64,000 nt of DNA from Georgenia soli. Its GTDB lineage: Bacteria; Actinomycetota; Actinomycetes; Actinomycetales; Actinomycetaceae. Each line of letters begins with the position of its first letter. Position 1 is the first letter of the stretch. The position numbers were made by a program, and so were the translations under genes. The notes beneath the pieces are model-generated. The model was not told where the DNA came from. It did not search any database and saw nothing but the letters and a program-made list of their open reading frames with translations. Below, one piece after another: positions 1-8,819 of this stretch. The DNA lies in NCBI RefSeq assembly GCF_002563695.1, contig NZ_PDJI01000004.1:2914001-2978000 (forward strand). The letters are read 5' to 3'.

Positions 1-12
1 AGGAGGACTGAG

Positions 13-198
13 ATGGCGAAGACCGCTCTGATCCAGAAGGCCAACCGCAAGCCGAAGTTCGCCGTGCGCGCCTACACCCGCTGCCAGCGCTGCGGGCGCC
101 CGCACTCGGTGTACCGCAAGTTCGGGCTGTGCCGCATCTGCCTGCGCGAGATGGCCCTGGCGGGCCAGCTCCCCGGTGTGACCAAGTCCAGCTGGTAA
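13..198 (+). CDS. rpsZ: 30S ribosomal protein S14, type Z (zinc-binding)
   Basis: Ribosomal protein S14 of the small-subunit head. At 61 aa it is the short zinc-binding form (the zinc-free paralogue is about 100 aa). A zinc ribbon is visible as C24-x2-C27 and C40-x2-C43. The start is set by an AGGAGG ribosome-binding site at 1-6. It is the first complete gene of the spc-operon fragment; the expected upstream genes (rplX, rplE) lie outside the window. rpsH follows 54 bp downstream on the same strand. Confidence 0.97.
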   Translation: MAKTALIQKANRKPKFAVRAYTRCQRCGRPHSVYRKFGLCRICLREMALAGQLPGVTKSSW

Positions 199-252
199 CG
201 ACTACGTCGCAGGTCCCGTGAGGAAACCACGACGAGGAAGGGCTGAGGCCCG

Positions 253-651
253 ATGACTATGACCGACCCCATCGCAGACATGCTGACGCGTCTGCGCAAC
301 GCCAACTCGGCGTACCACGAGGCGGTGTCCATGCCGTACTCGAAGCTCAAGGCGAACATCGCCGAGATCCTGAAGGCCGAGGGTTACATCGCCGGCTGGA
401 GCGTCGAGGACGCCGAGGTGGGCAAGAAGCTCAACCTCGACCTGAAGTACGGCCCCAACCGTGAGCGCTCGCTCGCGGGGGTGCGCCGCGTGTCCAAGCC
501 GGGCCTTCGCGTCTACGCGAAGTCCACCAACCTGCCCAGGGTCCTCGGCGGCCTGGGGGTGGCCATCCTGTCCACCTCCTCCGGCCTGCTGACCGACCGC
601 GAGGCACAGAACAAGGGCGTGGGCGGGGAAGTCCTCGCCTACGTCTGGTGA
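253..651 (+). CDS. rpsH: 30S ribosomal protein S8
   Basis: S8 (132 aa) binds the central domain of 16S rRNA and in many bacteria is the translational repressor of the spc operon. The N-terminus ([14 protein letters not shown]) and the C-terminal signature ([12 protein letters not shown] near residues 109-120) are typical of the family, and the length is normal. An ATG at 259 is an alternative start; 253 is preferred because of the GAAGGGC stretch upstream. Its place between rpsZ and rplF is the canonical order. Confidence 0.97.
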   Translation: MTMTDPIADMLTRLRNANSAYHEAVSMPYSKLKANIAEILKAEGYIAGWSVEDAEVGKKLNLDLKYGPNRERSLAGVRRVSKPGLRVYAKSTNLPRVLGGLGVAILSTSSGLLTDREAQNKGVGGEVLAYVW

Positions 652-669
652 CCAGGAAGGAAGCAGACC

Positions 670-1206
670 ATGTCTCGAATCGGTAGGCTCCCCGTCCCGG
701 TCCCCGCGGGCGTCGACGTCACCATCGACGGTGCCAACATCACCGTCAAGGGCCCCAAGGGCACGCTGACCCACAACGTGCCGGCGCCCATCTCCGTCAC
801 CCAGGAGGACGGCACGCTGGTCGTGTCCCGTCCGAACGACGAGCGTGAGTCGCGGTCGCTGCACGGCCTGACCCGCACGCTGCTGCACAACCTGGTCATC
901 GGTGTGACCCAGGGCTACTCCAAGGGCCTCGAGATCGTCGGCACCGGTTACCGCGTGCAGGCGAAGGGCTCGGACCTCGAGTTCGCCCTCGGCTTCTCCC
1001 ACCCCGTGTCGGTGACGGCCCCCGAGGGCATCACCTTCACCGTGGAGGGCCCCACGAAGTTCACCGTCTCCGGCATCGACAAGCAGCTCGTCGGAGAGAC
1101 CGCGGCGAACATCCGCAAGCTCCGCAAGCCCGAGCCCTACAAGGGCAAGGGCGTGCGCTACGCCGGCGAGCAGGTCCGCCGCAAGGTCGGAAAGGCTGGT
1201 AAGTAA
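670..1206 (+). CDS. rplF: 50S ribosomal protein L6
   Basis: L6 (178 aa) sits at the base of the L7/L12 stalk and near the sarcin-ricin loop. It starts with [12 protein letters not shown] and ends with the conserved motif GKGVRYAGE plus a basic tail, giving two L6 repeats in a normal-length protein. A GGAAGGAAG ribosome-binding site lies just upstream of the ATG. Only 3 nt separate its stop from rplR, which suggests translational coupling. Confidence 0.97.
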   Translation: MSRIGRLPVPVPAGVDVTIDGANITVKGPKGTLTHNVPAPISVTQEDGTLVVSRPNDERESRSLHGLTRTLLHNLVIGVTQGYSKGLEIVGTGYRVQAKGSDLEFALGFSHPVSVTAPEGITFTVEGPTKFTVSGIDKQLVGETAANIRKLRKPEPYKGKGVRYAGEQVRRKVGKAGK

Positions 1207-1209
1207 GCG

Positions 1210-1581
1210 ATGGCTATCTCCGTCAAGGGCAAGGGCAAGAACGTCGCCCGCACGCGCCGCCACCTGCGGGTGCGCAAGCGCATCAGCGGCACGGCCGAGC
1301 GCCCCCGCCTCGTGGTCACGCGCTCCAGCCGCCACATGGTCGCCCAGCTCGTGGACGACACCACCGGCCGCACGCTGGCCTCCGCCTCGACCCTCGAGGC
1401 CGACCTGCGCTCCGCCGAGGGCGACAAGGTCGCCAAGGCCCGCCGGGTCGGCGAGCTCGTCGCCGAGCGCGCGAAGAGCGCCGGTGTCGAGGCCGTCGTC
1501 TTCGACCGAGGCGGCAACAAGTACCACGGGCGGGTCGCGGCCGTCGCCGACGGCGCCCGCGAGGGTGGTCTGACCCTGTGA
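1210..1581 (+). CDS. rplR: 50S ribosomal protein L18
   Basis: L18 (123 aa) binds 5S rRNA and anchors it to the large subunit. The protein has the usual basic N-terminal segment ([18 protein letters not shown]) and the C-terminal motif [12 protein letters not shown]. It starts 3 nt after rplF and has no strong ribosome-binding site of its own, so it is probably read by reinitiating ribosomes. The order rplF-rplR-rpsE is the standard bacterial one. Confidence 0.97.
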   Translation: MAISVKGKGKNVARTRRHLRVRKRISGTAERPRLVVTRSSRHMVAQLVDDTTGRTLASASTLEADLRSAEGDKVAKARRVGELVAERAKSAGVEAVVFDRGGNKYHGRVAAVADGAREGGLTL

Positions 1582-1615
1582 CCAAGCAGAGCGTACGAGA
1601 GCAGAGGAACATCTG

Positions 1616-2317
1616 ATGGCTGCACCGCAGCGAGGCAGGGCCGGCGGCCCGGCCACCGGCTCGGGCGAGAACCGCGAGGGCGGCAACCGCCGCGACGGCG
1701 GCCGCCAGGGCGGCGGCCGTCGCGACAGCAACCGTCGCGGGGCCGAGGACAAGAACCAGTACATCGAGCGCGTCGTCACGATCAACCGCGTCGCCAAGGT
1801 CGTGAAGGGCGGTCGTCGCTTCAGCTTCACCGCCCTGGTCGTGGTCGGCGACGGCGACGGCACCGTCGGCGTGGGCTACGGCAAGGCCAAGGAGGTGCCC
1901 GCGGCGATCGCCAAGGGCGTCGAGGAGGCGAAGAAGAACTTCTTCCGCGTCCCCCGCGTGGCCCGCACCATCCCGCACGCCGTGACGGGCGAGGCCGCTG
2001 CCGGCGTCGTCTTCCTGCGCCCGGCCTCCCCGGGTACCGGAGTCATCGCCGGTGGTCCCGTCCGCGCCGTCCTGGACTGCGCCGGGATCCACGACATCCT
2101 GAGCAAGTCGCTCGGGTCGTCCAACGCGATCAACATCGTCCACGCCACCGTGGCGGCGCTGAAGGGGCTCGAGCAGCCCGAGGCCGTCGCCGCTCGTCGT
2201 GGCCTGCCCCTGGAGCACGTGGCCCCGGCCGCGCTGCTGCGGGCACGGGCCGAGGGCGAGGCCAAGGAGCGCGAGGACAAGGCGGCCGCCGAGGCCGGCG
2301 TCGGGGCGGGTGCGTGA
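1616..2317 (+). CDS. rpsE: 30S ribosomal protein S5
   Basis: S5 is involved in translational accuracy and mRNA entry. The core, with an N-terminal dsRNA-binding-like fold ([19 protein letters not shown]) and the S5 C-domain, covers roughly residues 45-205. At 233 aa it is longer than typical homologues (about 165 aa). The excess is a Gly/Arg/Asn-rich N-terminal extension of about 40 residues and an Ala/Glu/Lys-rich tail, both seen in actinobacterial S5. Its stop overlaps the rpmD start by one base. Confidence 0.96.
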   Translation: MAAPQRGRAGGPATGSGENREGGNRRDGGRQGGGRRDSNRRGAEDKNQYIERVVTINRVAKVVKGGRRFSFTALVVVGDGDGTVGVGYGKAKEVPAAIAKGVEEAKKNFFRVPRVARTIPHAVTGEAAAGVVFLRPASPGTGVIAGGPVRAVLDCAGIHDILSKSLGSSNAINIVHATVAALKGLEQPEAVAARRGLPLEHVAPAALLRARAEGEAKEREDKAAAEAGVGAGA

Positions 2318-2499
2318 TGGCTCAGCTCAAGGTGACCCAGACCAAGTCCGTCATCGGCGGCAAGCAGAACCAGCGCGAGACGCTGCGCTCGCTGGGCCTC
2401 AGGCGCATCGGCCAGTCGGTCGTGCGTGAGGACAAGCCCGAGGTCCGCGGCATGATCACGACGGTGGCGCACCTCGTCTCCGTCGAGGAGGTCGACTGA
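2317..2499 (+). CDS. rpmD: 50S ribosomal protein L30
   Basis: L30 (60 aa), a small large-subunit protein with the typical core [27 protein letters not shown]. The ATG at 2317 is chosen because it overlaps the rpsE stop (TGATG), giving translational coupling; a GTG at 2314 is also in frame but would overlap rpsE further. Two bases after its stop, rplO begins. Confidence 0.95.
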   Translation: MAQLKVTQTKSVIGGKQNQRETLRSLGLRRIGQSVVREDKPEVRGMITTVAHLVSVEEVD

Positions 2500-2501
2500 C
2501 C

Positions 2502-2984
2502 ATGGCCGATTCCAAGAACACGCCCGAGACGCCGGCGTCGACCCCCCTGCGGGTCCACCACCTGCGTCCGGCCCCCGGGGCGAAGTCCGCCAAGATCCGC
2601 GTCGGTCGCGGTGAGGGCGGCAAGCGCGGCAAGACCGCCGGCCGCGGTACCAAGGGCACCAAGGCCCGGTACCAGGTGCCGGAGCGGTTCGAGGGCGGGC
2701 AGATGCCGCTGCACATGCGGCTGCCCAAGCTCCGCGGGTTCAAGAACCCGAACCGCACCGAGTACCAGGTGGTGAACCTGGAGAAGCTCGGCGCGCTCTA
2801 CCCCGAGGGTGGCACCGTCACCCGCGAGGACCTCGTCGCCAAGGGCGCCGTGCGCGCCGGCCAGCTCGTCAAGGTCCTCGGGACCGGCGAGCTCGGCGTC
2901 AAGCTCGAGGTCAGCGTCGACGCGTGGTCCGCGTCGGCGAAGGAGAAGATCGAGGCAGCCGGCGGATCCATCTCCGCCGAGTGA
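2502..2984 (+). CDS. rplO: 50S ribosomal protein L15
   Basis: L15 (160 aa) is an assembly protein of the 50S subunit. The glycine-rich segment [19 protein letters not shown] and the following [15 protein letters not shown] are family hallmarks. It is the last ribosomal gene of this transcription unit. A strong hairpin follows 7 nt after the stop, and secY has its own promoter-like element, so secY-adk-map may form a separate unit. Confidence 0.96.
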   Translation: MADSKNTPETPASTPLRVHHLRPAPGAKSAKIRVGRGEGGKRGKTAGRGTKGTKARYQVPERFEGGQMPLHMRLPKLRGFKNPNRTEYQVVNLEKLGALYPEGGTVTREDLVAKGAVRAGQLVKVLGTGELGVKLEVSVDAWSASAKEKIEAAGGSISAE

Positions 2985-2990
2985 GCCAGG

Positions 2991-3027
2991 GATGCGGGCG
3001 GTCCGGCACAGCCGGGCCGCCCGCATC
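2991..3027 (+). terminator. Intrinsic-type hairpin after rplO
   Basis: A 16-bp stem (2991-3006 pairing with 3012-3027, one G-U pair) with a 5-nt loop lies 7 nt past the rplO stop. No T-tract follows, which is usual for high-GC actinobacterial terminators. It would separate the spc ribosomal genes from secY. Confidence 0.7.
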
Positions 3028-3199
3028 GTCGTCGTGACGGTGGGGCGTACCGGGGGACCGCCCCACCACCGCGGCGGACGTCGCAGAGCTGCGGCGCAGG
3101 CCCGCCCTCGAGCGACGGCGACGCCGCCCGTCGCCGACGACGGCGCCGTCGTCAGGACCACCCTCCCCACCGCCACGTGCGTGTCACCACGAAAGACGC

Positions 3200-3231
3200 G
3201 TGACGTGAACCTGATCCGGGCGCGATAGTCT
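3200..3231 (+). promoter_or_regulatory. Candidate promoter for secY-adk-map
   Basis: A good actinobacterial -10 box TAGTCT lies at 3226-3231, with GTGACG or TGACGT at 3200-3206 as a poorly spaced -35. It sits between the rplO terminator hairpin and secY, giving a leader of about 60 nt. The -10 is convincing; the -35 is not. Confidence 0.45.
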
Positions 3232-3300
3232 GACCGACGGCCCGTGCCGCAGAGTCGGGCACGACGTCCCCGGAACGGGCCCCGATCAGCAGGAGGAAGA

Positions 3301-4596
3301 TTGCTCAGCGCATTCGCCCAGGCGTTCCGCACGCCTGACCTACGGCGCAAGCTGCTCTTCACGCTGGGGATCATGGCGATCTTCCGGCTCGGCACGTTCA
3401 TCCCCGCGCCGGGGGTCTCGTACCCCAACGTCCAGCAGTGCCTCGCCAGCGCGGGCACCGCGGACCTGCTCGGCATGGTGAACCTCTTCAGCGGAGGGGC
3501 GCTGCTCCAGCTGAGCGTCTTCGCGCTGGGGATCATGCCGTACATCACCGCCAGCATCATCGTGCAGCTCATGCGCGTCGTCATCCCGCGCTTCGAGGAG
3601 CTGCACAAGGAGGGCCAGGCCGGAACGGCCAAGCTCACCCAGTACACCCGCTACCTGACGATCTTCCTGGCGGTGCTGCAGTCGTCCGTCATCGTCACGG
3701 TGGCGAACACCTCGCTGTTCCCCGGCTGCCCCGTGATGCCGATCCCCAACGACTCGCCGGTCAACCTGCTGCTGACCATCACCGCGATGACCGCGGGCAC
3801 CGGCCTGATCATGTGGCTGGGCGAGCTCATCACCGAGCGCGGCGTCGGCAACGGCATGTCGCTGCTGATCTTCACCTCGATCGCGGCGTCCTTCCCCGGC
3901 TCCTTCGGCTCGATCCTCCAGAGCAACGGCGGCGTCGCCCGCTTCCTCGTGGTGATCGCGCTGATCCTGCTGATCACGCTCCTCATCGTCTACGTCGAGC
4001 AGTCCCAGCGCCGCGTGCCGGTGCAGTACGCCAAGCGCATGGTCGGCCGCCGGATGTACGGCGGCTCGTCCACCTACATCCCGATCAAGATCAACATGGC
4101 GAACGTGATCCCGGTGATCTTCGCGTCCTCGCTCCTCGCGCTGCCGACGCTCGCCGCCCAGTTCGCGGACCAGTCCGCCGGCTGGGTGCAGTGGGTCCTC
4201 GTCAACGTCGCCAACCCGCAGGCGCCGCTGTACCTGGCGATCTTCGCGCTGCTGATCCTGTTCTTCACGTTCTTCTACACCTCGATCACGTTCAACCCCG
4301 AAGAGGTCGCGGACAACATGAAGCGCTACGGCGGCTTCATCCCCGGCATCCGGGCGGGCCGGCCGACGGCCGAGTACCTGCAGTACGTGATCACCCGCAT
4401 CACCACGGTGGGCGCCATCTACCTGACGCTGGTGGCTCTCATCCCGACCGTCGTCTTCGCCCAGATGGGCATCAACCAGCAGATGATGGCGTTCGGCGGA
4501 ACCTCGGTCCTCATCGTCGTGGGCGTCGGCCTGCAGACGGTGAAGGAGATCGACTCCCAGCTCCAGCAGCGTCACTACGAAGGGTTCCTGCGATGA
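3301..4596 (+). CDS. secY: Protein translocase subunit SecY
   Basis: SecY forms the membrane channel of the Sec translocon with SecE and SecG, exporting proteins and inserting membrane proteins. The 431-aa protein has about ten hydrophobic segments and motifs such as [11 protein letters not shown] in TM1 and the cytoplasmic loop with [17 protein letters not shown]. The TTG start at 3301 is chosen because an AGGAGG site sits at 3291-3296, and the resulting N-terminus [17 protein letters not shown] matches the family. A GTG at 3244 would add 19 non-conserved residues. The stop overlaps adk (ATGA). Confidence 0.97.
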   Translation: MLSAFAQAFRTPDLRRKLLFTLGIMAIFRLGTFIPAPGVSYPNVQQCLASAGTADLLGMVNLFSGGALLQLSVFALGIMPYITASIIVQLMRVVIPRFEELHKEGQAGTAKLTQYTRYLTIFLAVLQSSVIVTVANTSLFPGCPVMPIPNDSPVNLLLTITAMTAGTGLIMWLGELITERGVGNGMSLLIFTSIAASFPGSFGSILQSNGGVARFLVVIALILLITLLIVYVEQSQRRVPVQYAKRMVGRRMYGGSSTYIPIKINMANVIPVIFASSLLALPTLAAQFADQSAGWVQWVLVNVANPQAPLYLAIFALLILFFTFFYTSITFNPEEVADNMKRYGGFIPGIRAGRPTAEYLQYVITRITTVGAIYLTLVALIPTVVFAQMGINQQMMAFGGTSVLIVVGVGLQTVKEIDSQLQQRHYEGFLR

Positions 4597-5171
4597 GCGC
4601 ACGACTGGTCCTGCTCGGCCCGCCCGGGGCCGGCAAGGGCACCCAGGCCGCCCGGATCTCCGAGCGCCTGAACGTCCCGGCCATCTCCACCGGCGACATC
4701 TTCCGCGCCAACGTCGCCGAGCAGACCGAGCTCGGCAAGCGGGCGCAGCGGTACATGGACGCCGGCGAGTACGTGCCTGACGAGGTCACCAACGCCATGG
4801 TGCGCGACCGCCTCGCCCAGACCGACGCCGTCGACGGGTTCCTGCTGGACGGCTACCCCCGCACCGCGGACCAGGTGGCCGAGCTCGACGGCATGCTGGC
4901 GACCGCGGGCACACGCCTGGGCGCCGTCGTCGAGCTGACCGCCGACACCGACGAGGTCGTCACCCGCCTGCTCAAGCGCGCCGCCGAGCAGGGCCGCGCG
5001 GACGACACCGAGTCTGTGATCCGCCGGCGCCTCGAGGTCTACGCCGAGCAGACCGCCCCGCTCGCGGACCTCTACGCCGAGCGCGGCCTGCTGGTGCAGG
5101 TCGACGGCATCGGCGCCCTGGACGAGGTCACGGACCGCATCATGACGGCGCTCGAGCCGAAGCTGGCCTGA
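4593..5171 (+). CDS. adk: Adenylate kinase (short form)
   Basis: Catalyses AMP + ATP to 2 ADP, setting the adenylate energy charge. The 192-aa protein has the P-loop GPPGAGKGT at residues 9-17, the AMP-binding segment STGDIFR and the DGYPRT motif. The LID is short and without zinc cysteines, as in actinobacterial enzymes, which explains the length below the roughly 215 aa of long forms. Its ATG overlaps the secY stop, so translation is coupled. Confidence 0.97.
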   Translation: MSARLVLLGPPGAGKGTQAARISERLNVPAISTGDIFRANVAEQTELGKRAQRYMDAGEYVPDEVTNAMVRDRLAQTDAVDGFLLDGYPRTADQVAELDGMLATAGTRLGAVVELTADTDEVVTRLLKRAAEQGRADDTESVIRRRLEVYAEQTAPLADLYAERGLLVQVDGIGALDEVTDRIMTALEPKLA

Positions 5172-5187
5172 CCCGACGCCACCCACG

Positions 5188-5219
5188 CGGCGCGGCCCGG
5201 CACGCCAGGGGCCGCGCCG
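5188..5219 (+). terminator. Hairpin between adk and map
   Basis: A perfect 11-bp GC-only stem (5188-5198 with 5209-5219) with a 10-nt loop lies in the 72-bp adk-map gap. It could be a partial terminator or a processing site, since map shares strand and neighbourhood with adk in most genomes. Confidence 0.5.
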
Positions 5220-5243
5220 CCGTCGTCCCCGGAAGGAGCGGAC

Positions 5244-6077
5244 GTGTTCGGCCGCGAGAAGATCGAGTACAAGACCCCGGACCAGGTGCGCACCATGCGC
5301 AGGGCGGGGCTCGTCGTCGCCGACATCCACGCCGCCCTGCGGGAGGCGGTCGCGCCCGGGATGACGACGGCGGAGCTGGACGCCGTCTCCGCCGACGTGA
5401 TCGCCCGGGCCGGGGCGACGTCCAACTTCCTCGGCTACTACGGCTACCCGGCGACGGTGTGCATCTCCGTCAACGAGGTCATCGTCCACGGCATCCCGGG
5501 CGACCGGGTCATCGCGGAGGGCGACCTCGTCTCCTTCGACTGCGGCGCGATCGTCGACGGTTGGCACGGCGACGCGGCGTTCTCGCTCGTCGTCGGCGAG
5601 GGCACGGAGAGCGACCAGGCGCTGGTCGAGGTCACCGAGGAGGCGATGTGGGCGGGGATCGCCGCCCTCGCCACCGGCGACCGGCTCGGGGTGGTGGGGA
5701 ACGCCGTGGAGACGGTGGTGGAGAGGGCGGCCGAGGAGCGCGGCCTGACCCTGGGGATCGTCCAGGAGTACGTCGGCCACGGCATCGGCTCGGCGATGCA
5801 CCAGCCGCCCGAGGTGCTCAACTACCGTACCCGCGAGAAGGGGCCGCGGCTGAGGCCGGGGATGTGTCTCGCGGTGGAGCCGATGCTCACCGCCGGCAGC
5901 CCGGAGAGCGAGATCCTCGACGACGAGTGGACCGTGGTCACCCTCGACGGCTCCAGAGCGGCGCACTTCGAGCACACCGTCGCCATCGGCGAGAAGGGCA
6001 TCTGGGTGCTCACCGCACCCGACGGCGGGGCGGAGCAGCTCGCCGCCCGCGGCGTCACCGTCGCGCCGCTGGACTGA
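5244..6077 (+). CDS. map: Type I methionine aminopeptidase
   Basis: Removes the initiator methionine from nascent proteins. The 277-aa pita-bread-fold enzyme shows the metal ligands of the family in order: two Asp in SFDCGAIVDGWHGDAAF, His in VGHGIGSAMH, Glu in AVEPM and Glu in FEHTVAI. The GTG at 5244 is preceded by GGAAGGAGC. In many actinobacteria map is followed directly by infA; here about 12 kb of accessory genes intervene. Confidence 0.96.
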   Translation: MFGREKIEYKTPDQVRTMRRAGLVVADIHAALREAVAPGMTTAELDAVSADVIARAGATSNFLGYYGYPATVCISVNEVIVHGIPGDRVIAEGDLVSFDCGAIVDGWHGDAAFSLVVGEGTESDQALVEVTEEAMWAGIAALATGDRLGVVGNAVETVVERAAEERGLTLGIVQEYVGHGIGSAMHQPPEVLNYRTREKGPRLRPGMCLAVEPMLTAGSPESEILDDEWTVVTLDGSRAAHFEHTVAIGEKGIWVLTAPDGGAEQLAARGVTVAPLD

Positions 6078-6253
6078 GATCCCCCGGGACCGGGGCTGCT
6101 CGTGCCGAGGCCTTCCGAGGACCTCCGTCCCACCTCACCGGGGGCGCCGGCAGGCGCTGACGCCCGCTGTGACGGTCCGGGAACGCTCCCGCACGGACGC
6201 GGACGGGCTGGAACTAATACCAGGACCGGCTGCGGATAGCAAGAACTGGGAGC

Positions 6254-8818
6254 GTGAAACCGAGGTGTGTCTCCGCCTTCCTCGGTACCTTGATGATCCG
6301 GACGGAGGCCACCCCTGGGCCACCGCCGGTGGTACGAGGGGTGTGGGCCGTGGCGACAGCTCTGCGAGCGACGCGTTCTCGTCCACGTGTGCCCCGCGAC
6401 CTCGTCGTGGACGACGCGGTCCTCGAGATCCTCGCCGAGCAGGCACCGCTCACGGTGGTGCGCGGTCCCCGCGGGTACGGCAAGTCCGCCACGCTCAACG
6501 CCTGGCTCTCCGCCTCGCCGCCCGAGCACCAGGTGGTGCGGGTCGCCCTCTCTCGCGAGGCGAACGACGCCGAGGAGTTCTGGCGCATCCTCGACGGGGA
6601 GCTGACCCAGGCCGGCGTGCTGGACGGTGAGCCGGCCGCCGACCACCGAACCCGGGTCGTGCTCGCGCTGGCCCGGCGCTCGGAGCCGCTGACCGTCGTC
6701 ATCGACGACTACCACCACGCCGGCCGGCTCGAGACCGCGGCGGACATCGACGACGAGCTCGTGGAGCTGGTCCGCCAGAACGACCAGCTCTACCTCGTCG
6801 TCGCGAGCCGCACCACGCGGGCCATCGAGACCTCGGGCAGCCTCTCGGTCGACGTCGCCCTGGTCTCCCCGCGCGAGCTGAAGCTGCGCGCCCCCGAGGT
6901 GCTGGGGCTCGCCGGCCGGCTCGGTGTCCCGCTCAACGAGCGCGAGGCCGAGCGCCTCGCCACCGGTTTCGCGGGCTGGCCGGCCGCCATCCGTGACGTC
7001 CTGGTCCGGTCGCGCGGCGAGGGCGGGAAGATCAACCTCGCGCTGGCCGACGACTACATCGCCAGCATGGTGCGCGACCTTCGTCACGAGCAGGTGCGCA
7101 CGTTCCTCCTGCGCACCGCCGTCCCCGACTGCTTCGACGCCGAGCTGGCTGAGCTGGTCAGCCCCGGCGACTCCACGCTGACCATCCTGCGCAACGTCCG
7201 CGCGGCCGGGCTGCTGGGCGAGGAGATCGTCGGCGAGCGGCGGGTGTACTCCTACGCGCCCATCGTGCGGCAGGCGCTCGTGCGGATGCTCGCGGAGTCG
7301 CGCCCGGACGAGCTGCGCGAGGTGCACCGGGCGCTGATGACCCGCTGCCTGCACAAGCGCGACCACGTGGCGGCGCTCGTGCACGCCATCCACGCCGGAG
7401 CCTGGACGACGGCGGAGCAGGTGATGGAGGACGAGTGGCACCACCTCGTCACGCAGGAGCCGGCGGTCCTCATGGCGGCGGCGCGGCTGATCCCGCCCGA
7501 CATCGTCGCCGAGCGCCCGCGCTTCCAGGTCGCCCGGGACGAGGTGGACGGCGCCCTCACGACGGGGCGGCCGGGCCGGGACCTGATCTGGCCCACCGGT
7601 GACATCCGTGGACTGACGGCCGAGATCGGCCCGACGGCGCTGCGCAACGGCATGGGCGCCACCACGTTCGCCCTGCTGCAGTGGGGCGTCGCCGCCGTGC
7701 TCGCCGGGGACGAGTCCTCGGCGCTGTACGCCTTCGGCCGCGCCCGGACCGTCGCCCAGGAGGCCGGCGAGGGCCCGGCGGCCGTCGCGCTCGCGACGCT
7801 GGGTCTGGCGGGCACCCACGCGATCTACGGCGACGTCACCATCGCCGCCTCCTGGCTGAGGGACGAGTCGCTGCGCACCCCCGAGGAGAGGCCCCCGGAG
7901 CTGGCCGGGTACGTCGCCTACTGGGAGCGCCTCATCCGTGCCCTCGTCGCCCTCGACCGGCTCGACCCCGACGCCGGCCACCTCGTGGCCGCGATGCTCG
8001 AGCGCACGCGGCGTGACGAGATCTGGGGTCTGGAGGTCATGGTCCACGCCGTGAGCGCGGCGGTCTCCGGCGAGCCCGGTGACATCGCGAGGTGGGCCGC
8101 CAACGTCCGGGCCGCGCGCCACTACCTCCCGCAGGGGCGGATGGCCGAGATGGTGCTGCGCGCCACCGAGGTCGAGGTCCTCCTGGTGGGCGGGCTGTTC
8201 GACGACGCCCGGCACGTGGCCCGCAACCTCCCCGTCAACGCGGTGAGCATGTCCACCCACGCCCGCCTCGCGCTGGCGGGCGGGGAGTACCGGCAGGCGG
8301 CCACCCGCGCACGGGAGGCCCTCGAGCACCCGGCCCTCTCCCAGCGCTCGGTCATGGAGTGCCAGCTCGTCCTGGCCGCGGCGCACCACGCGCTGGGGGA
8401 GCGGGCGGCCGCTCGCGCCGCCTTCGCCGAGGCGGTGCGCACCGCGTACGCGTCGGGGCAGCGCCGGCCCCTGCTCGTGCTGCGCCACAGCGTGTTCACG
8501 GCGCTCGCCGCCGGGGACCAGCGCGTGCTGGGGCTGTGGCCCGAGGTGTACCGGCCCAGCGAGCGTGAGACGGCCGAGGAGCCGCGCGGCGGACTGACGG
8601 AGCTGCTCACCCCGCGTGAGCTGGAGGTCCTCCAGGCCCTGCACCAGCACACCGGCGCGGTGCCGATCGCCGAGGTGCTGGGCCTGTCGGTCAACACCGT
8701 CAAGTCGCACCTGCGCAGCGTCTACCACAAGCTCGGCGTGACGAACCGCTCCGGCGCCCTGCGCCGCGCGGACGAGCTCGACCGGGCGGGTCCCCCGGGG
8801 CACGTCGGGACGGGCTGA
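6254..8818 (+). CDS. MalT/LuxR-type ATP-binding transcriptional regulator, copy 1
   Basis: A large (up to 854 aa) STAND-type regulator. The Walker A motif GPRGYGKS is at residues 71-78 and a Walker-B-like LTVVIDDYHH near 155. A long Ala/Leu-rich helical-repeat region fills the middle, and a C-terminal LuxR/GerE helix-turn-helix covers about residues 788-850 (TPRELEVLQAL, SVNTVKSHLRSVYHKLGV). In this family ATP and an inducer drive oligomerisation and DNA binding; the inducer here is unknown. The first 29 residues are doubtful: GTG at 6341 is a plausible later start, and neither start has a clear ribosome-binding site. One base separates it from its paralogue. Confidence 0.85.
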   Translation: MKPRCVSAFLGTLMIRTEATPGPPPVVRGVWAVATALRATRSRPRVPRDLVVDDAVLEILAEQAPLTVVRGPRGYGKSATLNAWLSASPPEHQVVRVALSREANDAEEFWRILDGELTQAGVLDGEPAADHRTRVVLALARRSEPLTVVIDDYHHAGRLETAADIDDELVELVRQNDQLYLVVASRTTRAIETSGSLSVDVALVSPRELKLRAPEVLGLAGRLGVPLNEREAERLATGFAGWPAAIRDVLVRSRGEGGKINLALADDYIASMVRDLRHEQVRTFLLRTAVPDCFDAELAELVSPGDSTLTILRNVRAAGLLGEEIVGERRVYSYAPIVRQALVRMLAESRPDELREVHRALMTRCLHKRDHVAALVHAIHAGAWTTAEQVMEDEWHHLVTQEPAVLMAAARLIPPDIVAERPRFQVARDEVDGALTTGRPGRDLIWPTGDIRGLTAEIGPTALRNGMGATTFALLQWGVAAVLAGDESSALYAFGRARTVAQEAGEGPAAVALATLGLAGTHAIYGDVTIAASWLRDESLRTPEERPPELAGYVAYWERLIRALVALDRLDPDAGHLVAAMLERTRRDEIWGLEVMVHAVSAAVSGEPGDIARWAANVRAARHYLPQGRMAEMVLRATEVEVLLVGGLFDDARHVARNLPVNAVSMSTHARLALAGGEYRQAATRAREALEHPALSQRSVMECQLVLAAAHHALGERAAARAAFAEAVRTAYASGQRRPLLVLRHSVFTALAAGDQRVLGLWPEVYRPSERETAEEPRGGLTELLTPRELEVLQALHQHTGAVPIAEVLGLSVNTVKSHLRSVYHKLGVTNRSGALRRADELDRAGPPGHVGTG

Positions 8819-8819
8819 G